Shown here: positions 10,596-22,700 of the stretch, in pieces
Numbering within the stretch: position 1 is the stretch's first letter
Layout of the letters: the number at the start of each line of letters is the position of its first letter
Assembly (NCBI GenBank): GCA_029582155.1
Contig: CM055899.1
Coordinates: 52,100,520-52,164,519, forward strand
DNA: 64,000 nucleotides
From: Panopea generosa
Taxonomy: Eukaryota > Mollusca > Bivalvia > Adapedonta > Hiatellidae
Direction: 5' to 3'
Position numbers and translations under genes: made by a program
The notes under the pieces: generated by a model
The model's database searches: none
The model's input: only the letters and a program-made list of their open reading frames with translations
Told to the model about the DNA's origin: nothing

Positions 10596-12144
10596 TTAAC
10601 CTCCATTCATCCGAATATGTCTTTTCTTCAGCTGTGTTATGAACTCCAATTCTTGTGTTTTCATCAGTAAACAATCCCGAACACCAACAAAAAACTTTGA
10701 ATTCCATTTGGACTCATTTATTTCTAACCTGACATTTACGTCTTTTATTTTTATTTTGTCTTCACAAAATTCGCTTACCATCGACAAAATAGTTCGAAAA
10801 TGGTCAACTTCATCTTTAAATGAATCCCCTTCCGCTTTTACCTTGTTATCAAATATTTTGGAGAATTTTTCATATATGGCATTGTCTAAATAGCAAGTTG
10901 ACCGGAACAAGGCGATCTCTGATGCATTCAGCAGAGCTGGAGCGTGTTTATGGGAGTTTGTCTTAAGAAATATCACATCAGAGAGGGACCAATTCAGTCT
11001 TCTTTTCATGAGTATCAAAGACTCTTCAAAGCGTTCCATAACTAATACTAGCATAAATTCATCATTCACTGTTTTTAAATGATTTTGGATTCGGTCGGTT
11101 TCGTTTTCTTTAATATCTTTCGAAAACCCAAAATCCAAACCCATAGCGTTTTTTGTTCTAGAAAACTGTTTCCGGTCGAATGTGTCTGGGAAATTTATTA
11201 AATTGTGTATGAAATTATGTTCTGGAATGGCCTTCAAATATTGTGCAGGCCACACGTCCCTATAGTAGTAGGCTGCGCTTATCATCCTGTCCAGAGGTTC
11301 ACGAATAATGCCGATGTTTACCGAGTCTGGCGGAAGAACACTTCCAAATAGTTCTTTACTGTAAATAGAATGACACGCTAATATGTCACCATGCGTAGAG
11401 TTGACCTTCATTGCCTGCTCTGTCTTAACAAAATAATGCCCACCTTTAGGCAGCACAAACGTTAAATTGTTCTTTAATCCAAATCGAAACATGATATTTT
11501 GGATTGTTGTTGATCCGGCTTTATGAACCTTCAGAAAACTTATATGGGTCACCTGTCGCTGTGATTGACCGATACTGACCCATTTGTGAATGATATCACT
11601 GAATTGCATCGAGCCATTCTGTGAGTAAATATCATCTCGTTTCAGCCATACAAAGAATATGATCAAAATCGCTAATGAAAGTCTGAAAATACAAAGTTTA
11701 AAATTGAGCTTATAATATTTATTAATGTGATATTTGAATGTAAAGTCTACATTTGAATTCTTATACGTTCTCTTTTGTATGCGAAGGTTAATGTATATTC
11801 TTCAAAATGTTAACTATTCCGTGGCCGAGTGGTCTTCGGCGCTGACTACTTTCCTCTCGCCATTGAGGTGGTGGGTTAGAGCCCAGCACGGTCCAAAAAC
11901 CTTATGTGAACATGATTGCCGTCACTTACTTACGGAAGGATGATGCTTCTACTCAAAGTCATAGAAAAGGCGATAGTTGTGAGTGTAAAAACATGTTTTT
12001 AATGATACTAGATACTTATAGTCACATTTTACCATAAATATTTCCGTAATACCAGTTTTGTATTGCGTTAAAAAGATATAATTTACTGGTCAGGAGTTTA
12101 ATGTACACTTACTTCACCGAGGTTTGTCGCTGACACCTGCACAT
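10596..12144 (-). CDS. Galactose-3-O-sulfotransferase-like type II membrane enzyme (2 coding exons)
   Basis: Coding exons are 12144-12113 and 11682-10596; intron 12112-11683 has a GTAAGT donor and TATTTTCAG acceptor and splits a Lys codon (phase 2). The joined product is 372 aa. Residues 1-11 (MCRCQRQTSVK) are cytosolic and 12-24 (LSLAILIIFFVWL) form a signal anchor. FLKVHKAGSTTIQN (about 60-73) is the 5'-phosphosulfate loop of PAPS binding; IGIIREPLDRMIS (about 134-146) is the 3'-phosphate site. Several N-x-S/T sites are present. The family (GAL3ST) transfers sulfate from PAPS to the 3-OH of galactose on glycolipids or glycans in the Golgi. The acceptor sugar cannot be read from sequence. 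The long exon alone lacks a start Met; the small exon, whose ATG follows GCC, supplies it. A SINE sits in the intron. Confidence 0.88.
11818..11965 (+). repeat. SINE family B head and partial body in the sulfotransferase intron
   Basis: TCCGTGGCCGAGTGGTCT is an A-box-like tRNA(Leu/Ser)-type head, followed by GTGGGTTAGAGCCCAGC (B-box-like) and the family B body with CTTACGGAAGGATGATGC. It is antisense to the gene and within intron 1. Confidence 0.75.
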
Positions 12145-12303
12145 GGCCTTACAGAAGTTTATTTTGTTGAAATAATTGGAGCTGAAATAAAGAATGGTTG
12201 GACGTTTTATTATTTTGTAGAGCAAACCCAGCCCTCTCGATTGAGTTATATAGCGACGTATTTGTATACGTTGATTATTCAGTTGCTTCAACAAAAGTTT
12301 GAA

Positions 12304-12311
12304 TGACGTCA
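12304..12311. promoter_or_regulatory. Perfect CRE palindrome TGACGTCA upstream of the sulfotransferase
   Basis: The 8-bp cAMP-response element consensus lies 160 bp upstream of the predicted Met codon. Position suits a promoter-proximal CREB/ATF site, but this is only motif and location; about one such palindrome would be expected by chance in 64 kb of this composition. Confidence 0.35.
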
Positions 12312-12313
12312 TA

Positions 12314-12620
12314 GTCTAGTTATCGCTCAATTGCTATGAATTGTGGGACAGGCATAGACATCCCTGCTTTTTTAATTGGGGTTAATAGACCTGATTCGGG
12401 AGATATAAAGTTATGCGATAGACTATTTCAATTGCTATAAATTGTGGGACAGGCATAGAATTCCGTTCTTTTTTTTTTCATTGGGGTTAATAGACCTAAT
12501 CCGGGAGATATAAGGTTCTTGGATGGACTAGTTCAATTGCTTTGAATTATAAGACAGGCATAGAATTCCCTGCTTTTTCATTGGGGTTAAATAGACTTGA
12601 TTTGGGAGATATCGGTTTCG
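12314..12620 (+). repeat. Three tandem copies of a repeat of about 105 bp
   Basis: CAATTGCTATGAATTGTGGG and its variants recur at 12328, 12429 and 12534, each followed by GACAGGCATAGA, a T-run, GGGGTTAATAGACCTGAT and GGGAGATAT. It lies directly upstream of the sulfotransferase 5' end. Confidence 0.85.
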
Positions 12621-13625
12621 TTCTATATATGAAACTAAAGTTTATATAGACCCGCTCCCACTCGCACAGTTACTGTATGTATTTGTAAAGGAATACATTG
12701 AATGGTTACAACAATAACTTTAAATGACAGTTTGCAATATTTATTGCAAAACAAATATCGAAACAATATATATGTATGTAAATATCCAGCGTTTATAAGT
12801 TTATTGAAATGATGAAATCAAAGCAAAATTACAGAACTTTAAAAACTAGGAAAAACGTATGTCAAATAGGCCTGTATACGGTTTTAGAATCTTTTAACAA
12901 ATAATTGTTTATGAGGCCTTATGAATGAAAATACATAATATTAACTACCATGAATGCTTTATGGAAATTAAGTTATTGAAAGTTCACTTTTAAACAATAA
13001 AGTTAAACCTCTTATTGAAATATCAACTACAGATGTACATATATTATGCTACTTGATGTATTACAAATCTTTGAATATATATACGATAAAATAAAAATAT
13101 ATATATATAATGCTTAAGAAATGACCACGCAGTTATACAGCTTTAAGTATGTAGCAAGTGAGTGGCATATTGTAATTATCGCAATCTTCACATGGATATG
13201 TTGGCCGTCTGCAGGAGGGAATACTTTATCGGCATTTTCACTTCGGTGTTATCTGTCAAACTTAAAGGTGTATGATCAGTAGTAACTTCAGTGTTGATCA
13301 ACGATATTTTATGTTGACAAGACGTGCCCCAAGCAGACATAGCGATCTACCATTTCTACAGCACAATACAAAGTCGTAAAAACGCTTGTAAAATGGTGTT
13401 AACAATAACCATCCGTATATATATATATAACTATCTAGAATAATATATGCTAAATCTTGTGTCTACTTCTGTAGATAACGAAGAACCAGATTATATCTCA
13501 AGAATGCTCTCCAAAATAAAAAGAGAAAATCCAAAAGTGTGTTTTACCCCTACAAATCAGTTGAATTGGACTTAAAGTACGAATGAGGCCAATAAAGTGA
13601 TATATTTTCAAGATATACGCTGTTG
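12621..13625. other. No gene seen
   Basis: AT-rich DNA with short (TA)n runs near 13100 and 13420. No exon, tRNA-like element or repeat of note could be supported. Confidence 0.4.
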
Positions 13626-14230
13626 TAATGCAATATTTTACAAGAGAAATTTTCTCTTCTAGAAATATTGTTTAATACTGCACTCGTTTGAAAGAAATAC
13701 TTTCAAAACCATCAAGTAAAAGGAAATGTCTGTTCAGTAGTGTATGTAAAAGCAATGCCCTTCCAGACGAGAAAATTTCTCTTCTCGGAATGTCTCGTTG
13801 TAATCGGAGAAGTATGCAGAACAAGAGAAATATCTCGTTTGCATGAGAAAAGAAGAAATTTCTCGCTAACAACACGAGAGACGGTTTCTTTTCTACTGGC
13901 AATATTTTACAAGAGAAATTTTCTCTTCTAGAAATAATGTTCAAATGCACGCGTTTGAAAGAAAGCATCTTTCAAAGGTTTCAAGTAGAAAAGAAGCATC
14001 TCTTCAGTATTGTATGCAAAAGCAAGGCCCTCCCAGAAGAGAAAATTTCTCTTCTGGGATTATCTCGTTGTAATCAAAGTTAAAGGACAAGAGAAATATC
14101 TCGCTCGCATAAGAAGAGAAAAAATTTCTCGCTAGCAACATAAGAGAAGTTTCTTTTCTGTACTGTATTCGATACGTGCGATTGAACACGACAATTTTCT
14201 AGAAAAGAAATTTTCTCGTCTAGAATATAA
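13626..14230. repeat. Hairpin-rich tandem duplication, unit about 270-290 bp
   Basis: CAATATTTTACAAGAGAAAT recurs at 13631 and 13900 and a third partial copy starts near 14185. Each unit holds several short palindromes, such as GAGAAATTTTCTC followed by TTCTAGAA, and CCAGAAGAGAAAATTTCTCT (14034-14060 folds back on itself). The open frames on both strands here are artefacts of the palindromes. TTCTAGAA fits the heat-shock element core (TTCnnGAA), which may be coincidental. Confidence 0.8.
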
Positions 14231-14712
14231 CTTCTGAAATTGCCATTAGTACCGATACGTTTACCAGAGGGGAAATGTATATCTCCTCTGGACTATTATA
14301 AAGGTGAACGCTGATTCAAGCTTTTGCACTTGAAAATAATATAACTTTTCTCTTCTTGTAATTACTCATTCAAATGGAAAACTATACATAAGAAGAGATA
14401 TTCCCCGTTCTTATTATCTTAAATGTGTACGTTTGAGCATGTCTATATTATAATGAGATATATTCATTTCAAAAACGGTTCCAAGGATTAAGAAATAAAA
14501 GCAAACGAGAAGAAGTTCGTTTTTACCGTTTTCTGCTTTTAAAGTTGATAAAAGCATAAGAAAGTAGTTGATTATTTTTGTTGCTTATAGCGAAACTCAG
14601 TTTTTCGGGAAACTGAATCAAACTGTGTTATCTTAAATTAGATATGCATATATAACTTTTTTCTTCGTGACTCGAGATTTACAAAAAAAACAATTAAAAT
14701 ACATTCCATACT

Positions 14713-14782
14713 GAAATTGAAACAAAAATTATGTTTCAATCATGCATACCATGATTGAAACATGTTGTTTCGTTTCAATTTC
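14713..14782. repeat. Foldback hairpin, arms about 33 bp
   Basis: GAAATTGAAACAAAAATTAT then GTTTCAATCATG (14713-14744) is mirrored by CATGATTGAAAC... TTTCAATTTC (14750-14782) across a 5-bp loop, with a 2-nt size difference and a few mismatches in the middle. Confidence 0.8.
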
Positions 14783-16210
14783 CTTTCAATAACAATTATG
14801 TTCATTCAATGGCAAATGTTTTATCAAACCTAAAATAATTAATGTGATACTTAGTTTGTCTAACTGACTTTTCCAAAAGGAGCTTTTAGTGCTGTAAGGG
14901 AGATATAACATATTTTTAATATTTTCATCAATCCATGAATAAGTTATACAGCCAAAAATGTAAAACCATATCATGCAAGGGAACTTAATTGTCAAAGACT
15001 ATAGATATATATCTCTGAAATGGTGCAATCTTGATACGTGTACATGTACTTATCATGTTTCTTAAAATAGCACTGAAACATAATAAATTTAAAAAGACAA
15101 AATGTTATTTGTTCAAAAATGTATAAAACTGTGATTAATATCAAAACGGTAACATGTTCACATATTTAATTTTAATGTGATTGAAATATGTTTCAATAAA
15201 TATTTTTCTTTATTTTATATGCCATAGTAAATGCAATTATTAATTATCAATACTATTTATTTTTGTCATTTTTTATTACACTAGTATGACTCTAATTGGG
15301 GTCTGATATTTAAAAATGTTATTACTACTATCCTTTCATAGGTTTAGAAGATTGAGATCATGCCTGAATTATGTTCTGGAGTCGAACACTAATCGAAGGC
15401 TAAACTGGGCCTTAAACGGCTATGAATTGTTGCTCACACGAATAAAACACAAGCTTTGATAATGTTTGCCAATCGGACAAAACAATTTCAGTTTTGAAAG
15501 AGGGTAACATGATCTATTACGACCAGTTTTGATAACCGACCTCGAAACCCATTAAAGGCACAATCAAAGGCTCATTGTATTGAGGTTTTATTAATTTTGA
15601 GTTGGCGGTTTCATAGAAGATGTTTTAGGAAATAATTGACGCCCAGGCGTACATACTAACGATTGAAAAATAAATCAGAACAACTCACTTGATCCGTTAG
15701 CTCATATGAACTAAGTTTTAAGCTACACTCTAAAAAACACTCTTTGAAATAGTAAACATCATAACAAAAAAAAAAACAACATATTTTTATAATAGGAAAG
15801 CATTCACATAATATAATTTACACAAACTACGTACATAGAAATATGATTCACCACTGTAACATTTGATCCGAGAAATTTGTGTTATTAAATGTTTATTTTC
15901 AATGAATATTCAGGATTTGGTCTACTATATTGAATTTAGTCAAATGGCCAAATACTAAAATAACAATGTATGAGAAGCATACACACAGTTGTTAGTTGAA
16001 TAATACTTTATCTGTTGCATGATTTGTTTGTAAATAATCTGTAAGTTTGTATTATTTTAAATGTCCATTGTAAAGGTTAACTTTACATAAATACATGAAG
16101 CGGTAATGTCGCATAGTGTGTCCTAAATTTCTTACTATAATGAAATATTACAACATCATACATTATAAAGACATAAAACATAAAAAAATCATATCAAATC
16201 AAAACGATAC
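14783..16210. other. No gene seen
   Basis: AT-rich DNA downstream of the five-exon gene. Short open frames here lack splice support or codon structure. Confidence 0.4.
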
Positions 16211-16214
16211 ATGT

Positions 16215-16220
16215 TTTAAT
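16215..16220 (-). terminator. Candidate ATTAAA poly(A) signal for the five-exon gene
   Basis: On the minus strand ATTAAA lies 107 nt past the TAG stop at 16327-16329. It is the common one-base variant of AATAAA; no canonical AATAAA is found closer. Confidence 0.35.
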
Positions 16221-16326
16221 ACACAAACTGGAATTTTTGGACCAGCTTACAATTTGCATTCAATTATATAATAAATCTAACAGCATACTAAGTAACACTT
16301 CTTCAGATTCTTCTTTCCATATGTGT

Positions 16327-18319
16327 CTACAGCTTTATAATTAATTTTGAATTAGTGTCTGAGATAATCAGTTGGTTGTTTATTTTTATACCCCGAAACA
16401 TTAATGTAAGATAATCGTCATCTATATCCATAGTGTCGTTAAAATTTAATGTGGTTGAACCATCTGTGAATTTAAATGCTGTACTATTTATTTTTCCACT
16501 GGGTAATTTAGCAAAAGTCATCCTTTTATTCTCAAGTACCCCAAGGTATATCGTTTTGTTGTTGTATTTAACAACTCCGATTGTAACCTGCAATATAATT
16601 AATATAATCATTAAAACTGTATTAATTGTCAACATTTTGCTGCAAAAGTTTATAGTAACAATCTTCACGATGTCCCTAAATCATACACCTATTGCATTGG
16701 AGACCGTGACAAAGTGATATTTGGATCATTATGGTTACAAAAATTTCTAGTTGTATGTTTGATAAAGATCAATGATATTGAAGGTACAAGACCGCACACA
16801 AAGTCACATGGTGCAATATTTGATGTGTCAACTCTAGCAATAATAATCTGATGTTGACAGTTCAATATCTTGTTTTGGGCATTGTTATTGTATAACTACT
16901 GTGTACGTCTAGTACATTTGGTAAAGATTAAATAAATGTTACATGTGCCAGAGTTTACACAATACGATTTAGAGCATATTTGATAATTGAAGAGAACGGA
17001 CATAATTCTAACATTAATTATACGACTTAACCGCATCAAAACCGTGTTCTTGGTAAGACAATTTAAGCGTCATAACTTTGATAAACATGTTTGATAAGGT
17101 CAATCTAAGATTATATATTTATATATATATATACCATGCACGATATGTAAATATTGAATGACAAATTAAGGTGCTATAATGCACACAACCTGATATGTGA
17201 GTGCGTATGACGGATAATAGATACAGGACGACTAAAATAACTTTGTTCAGGTGAGATATGTTTTCTTTTCCGAAATGATAGCGCATTCACACATACATTA
17301 CTAAGGATAAGATAAACATTTACAAATAACAACAGAGTAACCGCCATAGCCTTGTGCACAGCTAAAATAAACACGCATGCAGTTTAATTTAACATTTTAA
17401 ATGATTATTGATGTAAAAATTAAAAATGTTATAAATAAATACTTACTTCAATTGTTTCATCTGATACGACTGTTGCGTGTGGTCGCCCATTGCTTTTATT
17501 TTTCTGAAAGTAATAATCACAACTTCATAAGATACCTAATTCAACAATTCAAAGTTTCCTTCATTATAAATATTGATTCTTTGTTAAACATGTAAAACTC
17601 ATACAAATATTAAACGGATGCATTTAAAAATCTATAGAACAAATTAAACATAACCATCTAAATAATCATTTCTGATTGCTTTTAAAAATGAATAAAACAT
17701 CTGCAATACATCCTATTCAAGATGATTATTCAGCACATCTCGTATAGTTGCAGCTACTTGATTGTAGGTTATTATACATGTAATTTACATGTTCAAAATG
17801 AAAATGAAAGAATCATTTTAAAGACATAGATTAAAAATATAATTTGTACACATAACGAAATCCATTGAATAACAGTGTTCACAAATATCAGAATCATAAG
17901 ACATTCAAATAGATATACACTTTTTTCAGAATGATCCTTGGTGACCGCCGCTTCCATCCTTAGAGGTTTTCTTTTCTGAAATATATTATTTTTTATCTTA
18001 TTTATTCCGTTATAACATTTTAAATGATAATGAACTTACTGCAATTAACACTTCTCTTTCACCTTCCATGCTTAGACGTTTGTTTTCTGAAATAAATTCG
18101 GTTAGTTTTATGCTGGGGGGGGGGGGGGGGGGGGGTGTCAGACGGCACTTTTTTTAATTGTGATATACACCACCACGCATACAATTTTAATTTGATAAAA
18201 TACCACCATGCACAAAATAAAAAATACGCTAAAATCCCCTTTCTATTGTTTTCTTATTGTTAACCTTGCAAAATTACTAGTTTGGGCGGTTACTTACTTT
18301 CTTTGAAGTACGCCGACAT
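16327..18319 (-). CDS. Unrecognised 147-aa protein encoded by five small exons
   Basis: Coding exons: 18319-18298 (22 nt), 18086-18040 (47), 17975-17919 (57), 17503-17447 (57), 16587-16327 (261). All introns start GT and end AG; four of the five exons are flanked by strong sites (GTAAGT donors after exons 1, 2 and 4; TTTCAG or TTTCAG-like acceptors before exons 2, 3 and 4; TTGCAG before exon 5). Exon 3 uses GTATAT. Phases are 1, 0, 0, 0 and the total is 444 nt with no stop until the end. An in-frame TAG lies 15 nt before the ATG. The N-terminal third is basic (MSAYFKE, NKRLSMEGE, KRKPLRMEAAV), exons 2 and 3 look like diverged duplicates (N-K-R-L-S-M-E-G against R-K-P-L-R-M-E-A). The last exon gives a strand-rich domain with YLGVLENKRMTFAKLPSG and DDDYLTLMFRGIKI. 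There is no signal peptide in this model. I do not recognise the family. An open frame starting with a hydrophobic MLTINTVLMIILIIL at 16635 overlaps the last exon, but its first part is the intron. Confidence 0.7.
18115..18135 (+). repeat. Poly(G) tract of 21 bases in intron 1
   Basis: An uninterrupted G run lies between exons 1 and 2 of the five-exon gene, next to GTGTCAGACGGCAC. A related GCCGTCGGAC plus C-run occurs inverted at 19660-19690. Confidence 0.9.
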
Positions 18320-18635
18320 AACACTTTTGATCTAATGCCGATATGCAAGTGTTTACATCACAATTTACCACAGGTCGAAAATTAAATAAAGGGGCACTAC
18401 AGATAACAAAGGAAAATCAACAACATAATAATAATAATAATAATTAAAGGTTAGTGTTTGTTTGTAACTAGTTGTCTTCTAAAATGTTTATTTGCAGTAT
18501 ACTAATTTCTTAAAAAAAAAAGAATAACTATGAAATTGATACAATATGTAAAGAGTCTTTATAACTACACTTGCCTAAGTTAATGTATAGAATGAACACC
18601 TGTCCCTTTCACTTACACCTTGTGCCAATGTCCGA

Positions 18636-18643
18636 TGACGTCA
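18636..18643. promoter_or_regulatory. Perfect CRE palindrome upstream of the five-exon gene
   Basis: TGACGTCA is 317 bp upstream of the predicted Met. It is the second CRE located just upstream of a gene model in this window; a third (32193-32200) has no gene beside it. Confidence 0.3.
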
Positions 18644-19670
18644 CTCTGACAGTGAAACAAACATTATTATGACACATGTTATTTCGCTAAGTGGGTTTCT
18701 CGGAAATTGTTGATGGATACAAAAGGAATTACATCGGTGTAATGTGCATAAGTTCTTTGAAAGTGTCAGACATCCTTTTAAAAAATTTAAACACTTGTCA
18801 GACTTCGTAGGAAATATATCAAAATAATGGATTAAAGTGAAGTCGACGATAATATACCGTTATAGAAATTTTATTTTAATTTCAAATGCTAAATGTATAT
18901 TTTGGTTACGGTGAGTATGCAATCCACTTGTGTCTGTGTGGTATCAAGGCTTGTGTATCAAAGAAATTGCTGACCAAACACATGCGTCACTGATCATTCT
19001 GATACATTTCCGTGTTAATAATTTATTCACAACCAAAAATATGTTTTTCTCACCTTTCGGGAAGTCCGCAGATAGATAATAATACTTTACAAACTAATTA
19101 AAACATATGTTGTTGTCGGGTGTTGTAATTATATTATGGCGGTCATAATAAATAAGATCAATCAGTTCGAGATGGAAAAAATTAATTGAAAATAATCCCT
19201 AACATAAACAACACCAGTGTATCGAGTGTCCAACTGTGCAGTCGCGTGTAACGTTACACTTGGTCCTGATGGCCTGAGGTTGTGTATTTCAATCGTTCCA
19301 ACACGCGTGTTAGTGGCAAACAAGTAGGTCAAATCAAGATAAAATTAAAAAACCTGCTGTTTCTGCTGCGATAAAGATAAGACGCTCGCCGAAATCTAGA
19401 CGCTGCGGGATATTGACTTTGGAAATCAAGGCACTGCGGTACATGGGGAAGAACAATTTATGTTTTGTATACGATCGGTAGGAAATTTTTGGGCAGAAAA
19501 TGTATAAAATTTCTAGAAGAACAGCGGTCTTGAAGAAAAAAATCGGTACAGAGACTGAAGTTACGACAGGGTATAAATTTTAATAAACTTTTATCCCATT
19601 GGGCATCCTTATTTTAATGAAAACACCAACCAGGCATAGCATTAAATTTTAATAATACTGCCGTCGGACC
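18644..19670. other. No gene seen
   Basis: Upstream region of the five-exon gene. It holds a GC-richer patch at 19330-19450 without an open frame. Nothing else could be supported. Confidence 0.4.
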
Positions 19671-19672
19671 CC

Positions 19673-19712
19673 ACCTCCCCCCCCCCCCCCACACACACAC
19701 CCACACACACAC
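19673..19712 (+). repeat. C-run and (CA)n tract beside the palindrome
   Basis: A run of about 15 C followed by CA dinucleotides abuts the outer end of the left palindrome arm. Such tracts may promote replication slippage or mark an insertion edge. Confidence 0.85.
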
Positions 19713-19715
19713 ATT

Positions 19716-22700
19716 TAAAAGGGGTGGTTCAGATGTGTCGTTTTGGGGGGTTCATATATCTACTTTAACTTAAATTCGCGTCCTGACCCCCCTAAATTAG
19801 AAAATACGCAAGGATTAATCCTCTCACAAAATATGTTTGTGAAAAAAATCCTCTTCTTTTTTCAAGATATGACACCTGCAAACTAGTAAAAAACAACACA
19901 ACATCTAGTTTCAGTTATAAATATTTATTACAAAATATACACATTGACTAATCAAAACTAAAATTAAGATAGAACGTAAAATATGTAGCCCCTATTCTGG
20001 CAGAGAAGGATTAATCCTTGTTATGTGCGATTTGGAAATATCTTAATTGATAAAACACAATATATGCAACCCCTTCTCTGGCGGACAAGGATTAATCCTT
20101 GTCATATCAAATTTGGATGTATCTTAATTAATAAAACACAAAATATGCAACCCCTTCTCTAACAGAATAGGATTAATCCTTGCCATAACAATTTTGGAAG
20201 TAGTTGAACTGATAAAACACAATATATGCAACGCATTCTCTAGCAGACAATGATTAATCCTTGCCGATTTTAAATATCTTACTGGATGAAATACAAAATA
20301 TGCAACCCCCTTCTCACGGAGAAAAGGATTAATCCTTGTCATACCAATTTTGGAAGTATCTCAATTGACAAAACACAATATATGCAACCCATTCTCTAGC
20401 AGACAATGATTAATCCTTGCCGATTTTAAATATCTTACTGGATGAAATACAAAATATGCAACCCCCTTCTCACGGAGAGAAGGATTAATCCTTGTCATAC
20501 CAATTTTGGAAGTATCTCAATTGACAAAACACAATATATGCAATCTCTTCTCTGACAGACAAGGATTAATCATTGCCATAGAACATTTGAAAATCTAACT
20601 TAATGAAATACAAAATATGCAACCCCTTCTCTGGGAGAGAAGGATTAATCCTTGTCATACCAATTTTGGAAGTATCTAAATTGATAAAACACAAAATATG
20701 AAACCCCTTCTCTGGTAGAGAAGGATTAATCCTTGTCGATTTGAAACTGAATTGATCAAACACAAAACATGCAACCCGTACTCTGACAGACAAGGATTAA
20801 TCCTTGCCGACTTTGAATTATCTAACTTGATGAAATACGCAATAAACAGCCCCTTCTCTGGGAGAGAAGGATTAATCCTTGCTATAGTAGCTTAATTATT
20901 AAAACACAGAATAAAACCCCTACTCTTGCAGAAAAGGATTAATCCTTGCCATACCAGATTTGAAAGTAGCTAAATTGATAAAACACAAAATATAAAACCC
21001 TTTCATATGAGAGAGAGAAGGATTAATCCTTGCCATAGAAGCTTACTTGTTAACACAAATATAAAACCCCTACTCTTGCAGACAAGGATTAATCCTTGCC
21101 ATATCAGATTTGAAAGTAGCTTAATTGATAAAACACTAAATATGAAACCCCTTCTCTGAGAGAGAGGATTTAGCCTTGCTATAGTAGAATAATTGTTAAA
21201 ACACAAAATATAAAACGCCTAATCTTGTAGAGCAGGATTAATCCTTGTCGATTTGAAACTAACTTGTTAAAACACAAAATATGCAACCCGTACTCGGGCA
21301 GACAAGGATTAATCTTTGCCGACTTTGAATTATCTAACTTGATGAAATACAAAATATGAAACCCATCTCTGAGAGAAGGTTTTTCCTTGCCATAGTAGCT
21401 TAATTGTTAAAAAACGAAATATAAATTCCTACTCTGGCAGACAAGGATTAATCCTTGCTATAATAGATTTGGGAGTATCTAAATTGATAAAACACAAAAT
21501 ATGTAACCCCCACTCTGGCAGAGAAGGAATAATCCTCGCCATATCGGATTTGAAAGTATCTATATTGATAAAACGCAAAATATGAAACCCCTTCTCTGGC
21601 AGAGAATGATTAATCCTTGCCATAGAATCTTACTTGTTAACACAAATATAAAACCCCTACTCTTGCAGACAAGGATTAATCCTTGCCATATCAGATTTGA
21701 AAGTAGCTTAATTAATAAAACACTAAATATGAAACCCCTTCTCTGAAAGATAAGGATTTATCATTGCCATAGTAGATTAATTGTTAAAATACAAAATATA
21801 AAACTCCTACTCTTGTAGAAAAGGATTAATCCTTGTCGATTTGAAACTAACTTGATAAAACACAAAATATGCAACCACTTCTCTAGGAGAGAAGGATTAA
21901 TCCTTGCCATAGTAGCTTAATTTGTTAAAACATAAAATATAAAAACACTTCTCTTGCAGACATAGGTTAATTCTTGCCATATTAGATTTGAAAGTAGCTA
22001 AATTGATCAAACACAAAATATGAAACCCTTCTCTGAGAGAAGGATTATCCTTGCCATAGTAGCTTAAGAAACAAAATATAAATCCCTACTCTGGCAGACA
22101 AGGATTAATCCTTGCCAGATCAGATTTGGGAGTATGTAAATTGATAAAACACAAAATATGTAACCCCTACTCTGGCAGAGAAGGATTAATCCTCGCCATA
22201 TCGGATTTGAAGGTATCTATATTGATAAAACGCAAAATATGAAACCCCTTCTCTGGCAGAGAATGATAAATCCTTGGCACATCTGATTTGAAAGTGGCTT
22301 AATAATTAATACACACAATATGATACCCTTACTCTGGGTGAAAAGGATTAATCTTGTCATTCCAGATTTAAAAGTAGCTAAATTGATAAAACAAAATATG
22401 AAACACACCACTTGTAGAGAAATTGAAGTATTTGTCATAACAGCGTACAGTGGGCTACAGGTGCCACATTTATTGTCAGAGGAACTGGCCTGCTATATCA
22501 CAATCAAATGTTTTTAACCTCAGTATGTTTAACTCTTCCGAATATTCCATCTCCTTGGTACTTTATCGAAAACACTGAAATGAAACAAAAAATGGCTCAG
22601 TTTGGTGAAAGATATTTTTCAAGAGTTAATATATAAATATGTGATAAAAGTTTCAGAAATGGCAGAATAAATATGCAGAATAAAGCAATTTAACAGGTGT

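Noticed and set aside
16588-16668. Signal peptide or membrane segment at the start of the 113-aa frame
   Set aside because: The hydrophobic residues are translated from an AT-rich intron end that closes with TTGCAG; the splice model joins upstream exons there, and the apparent start is GTG, not ATG.
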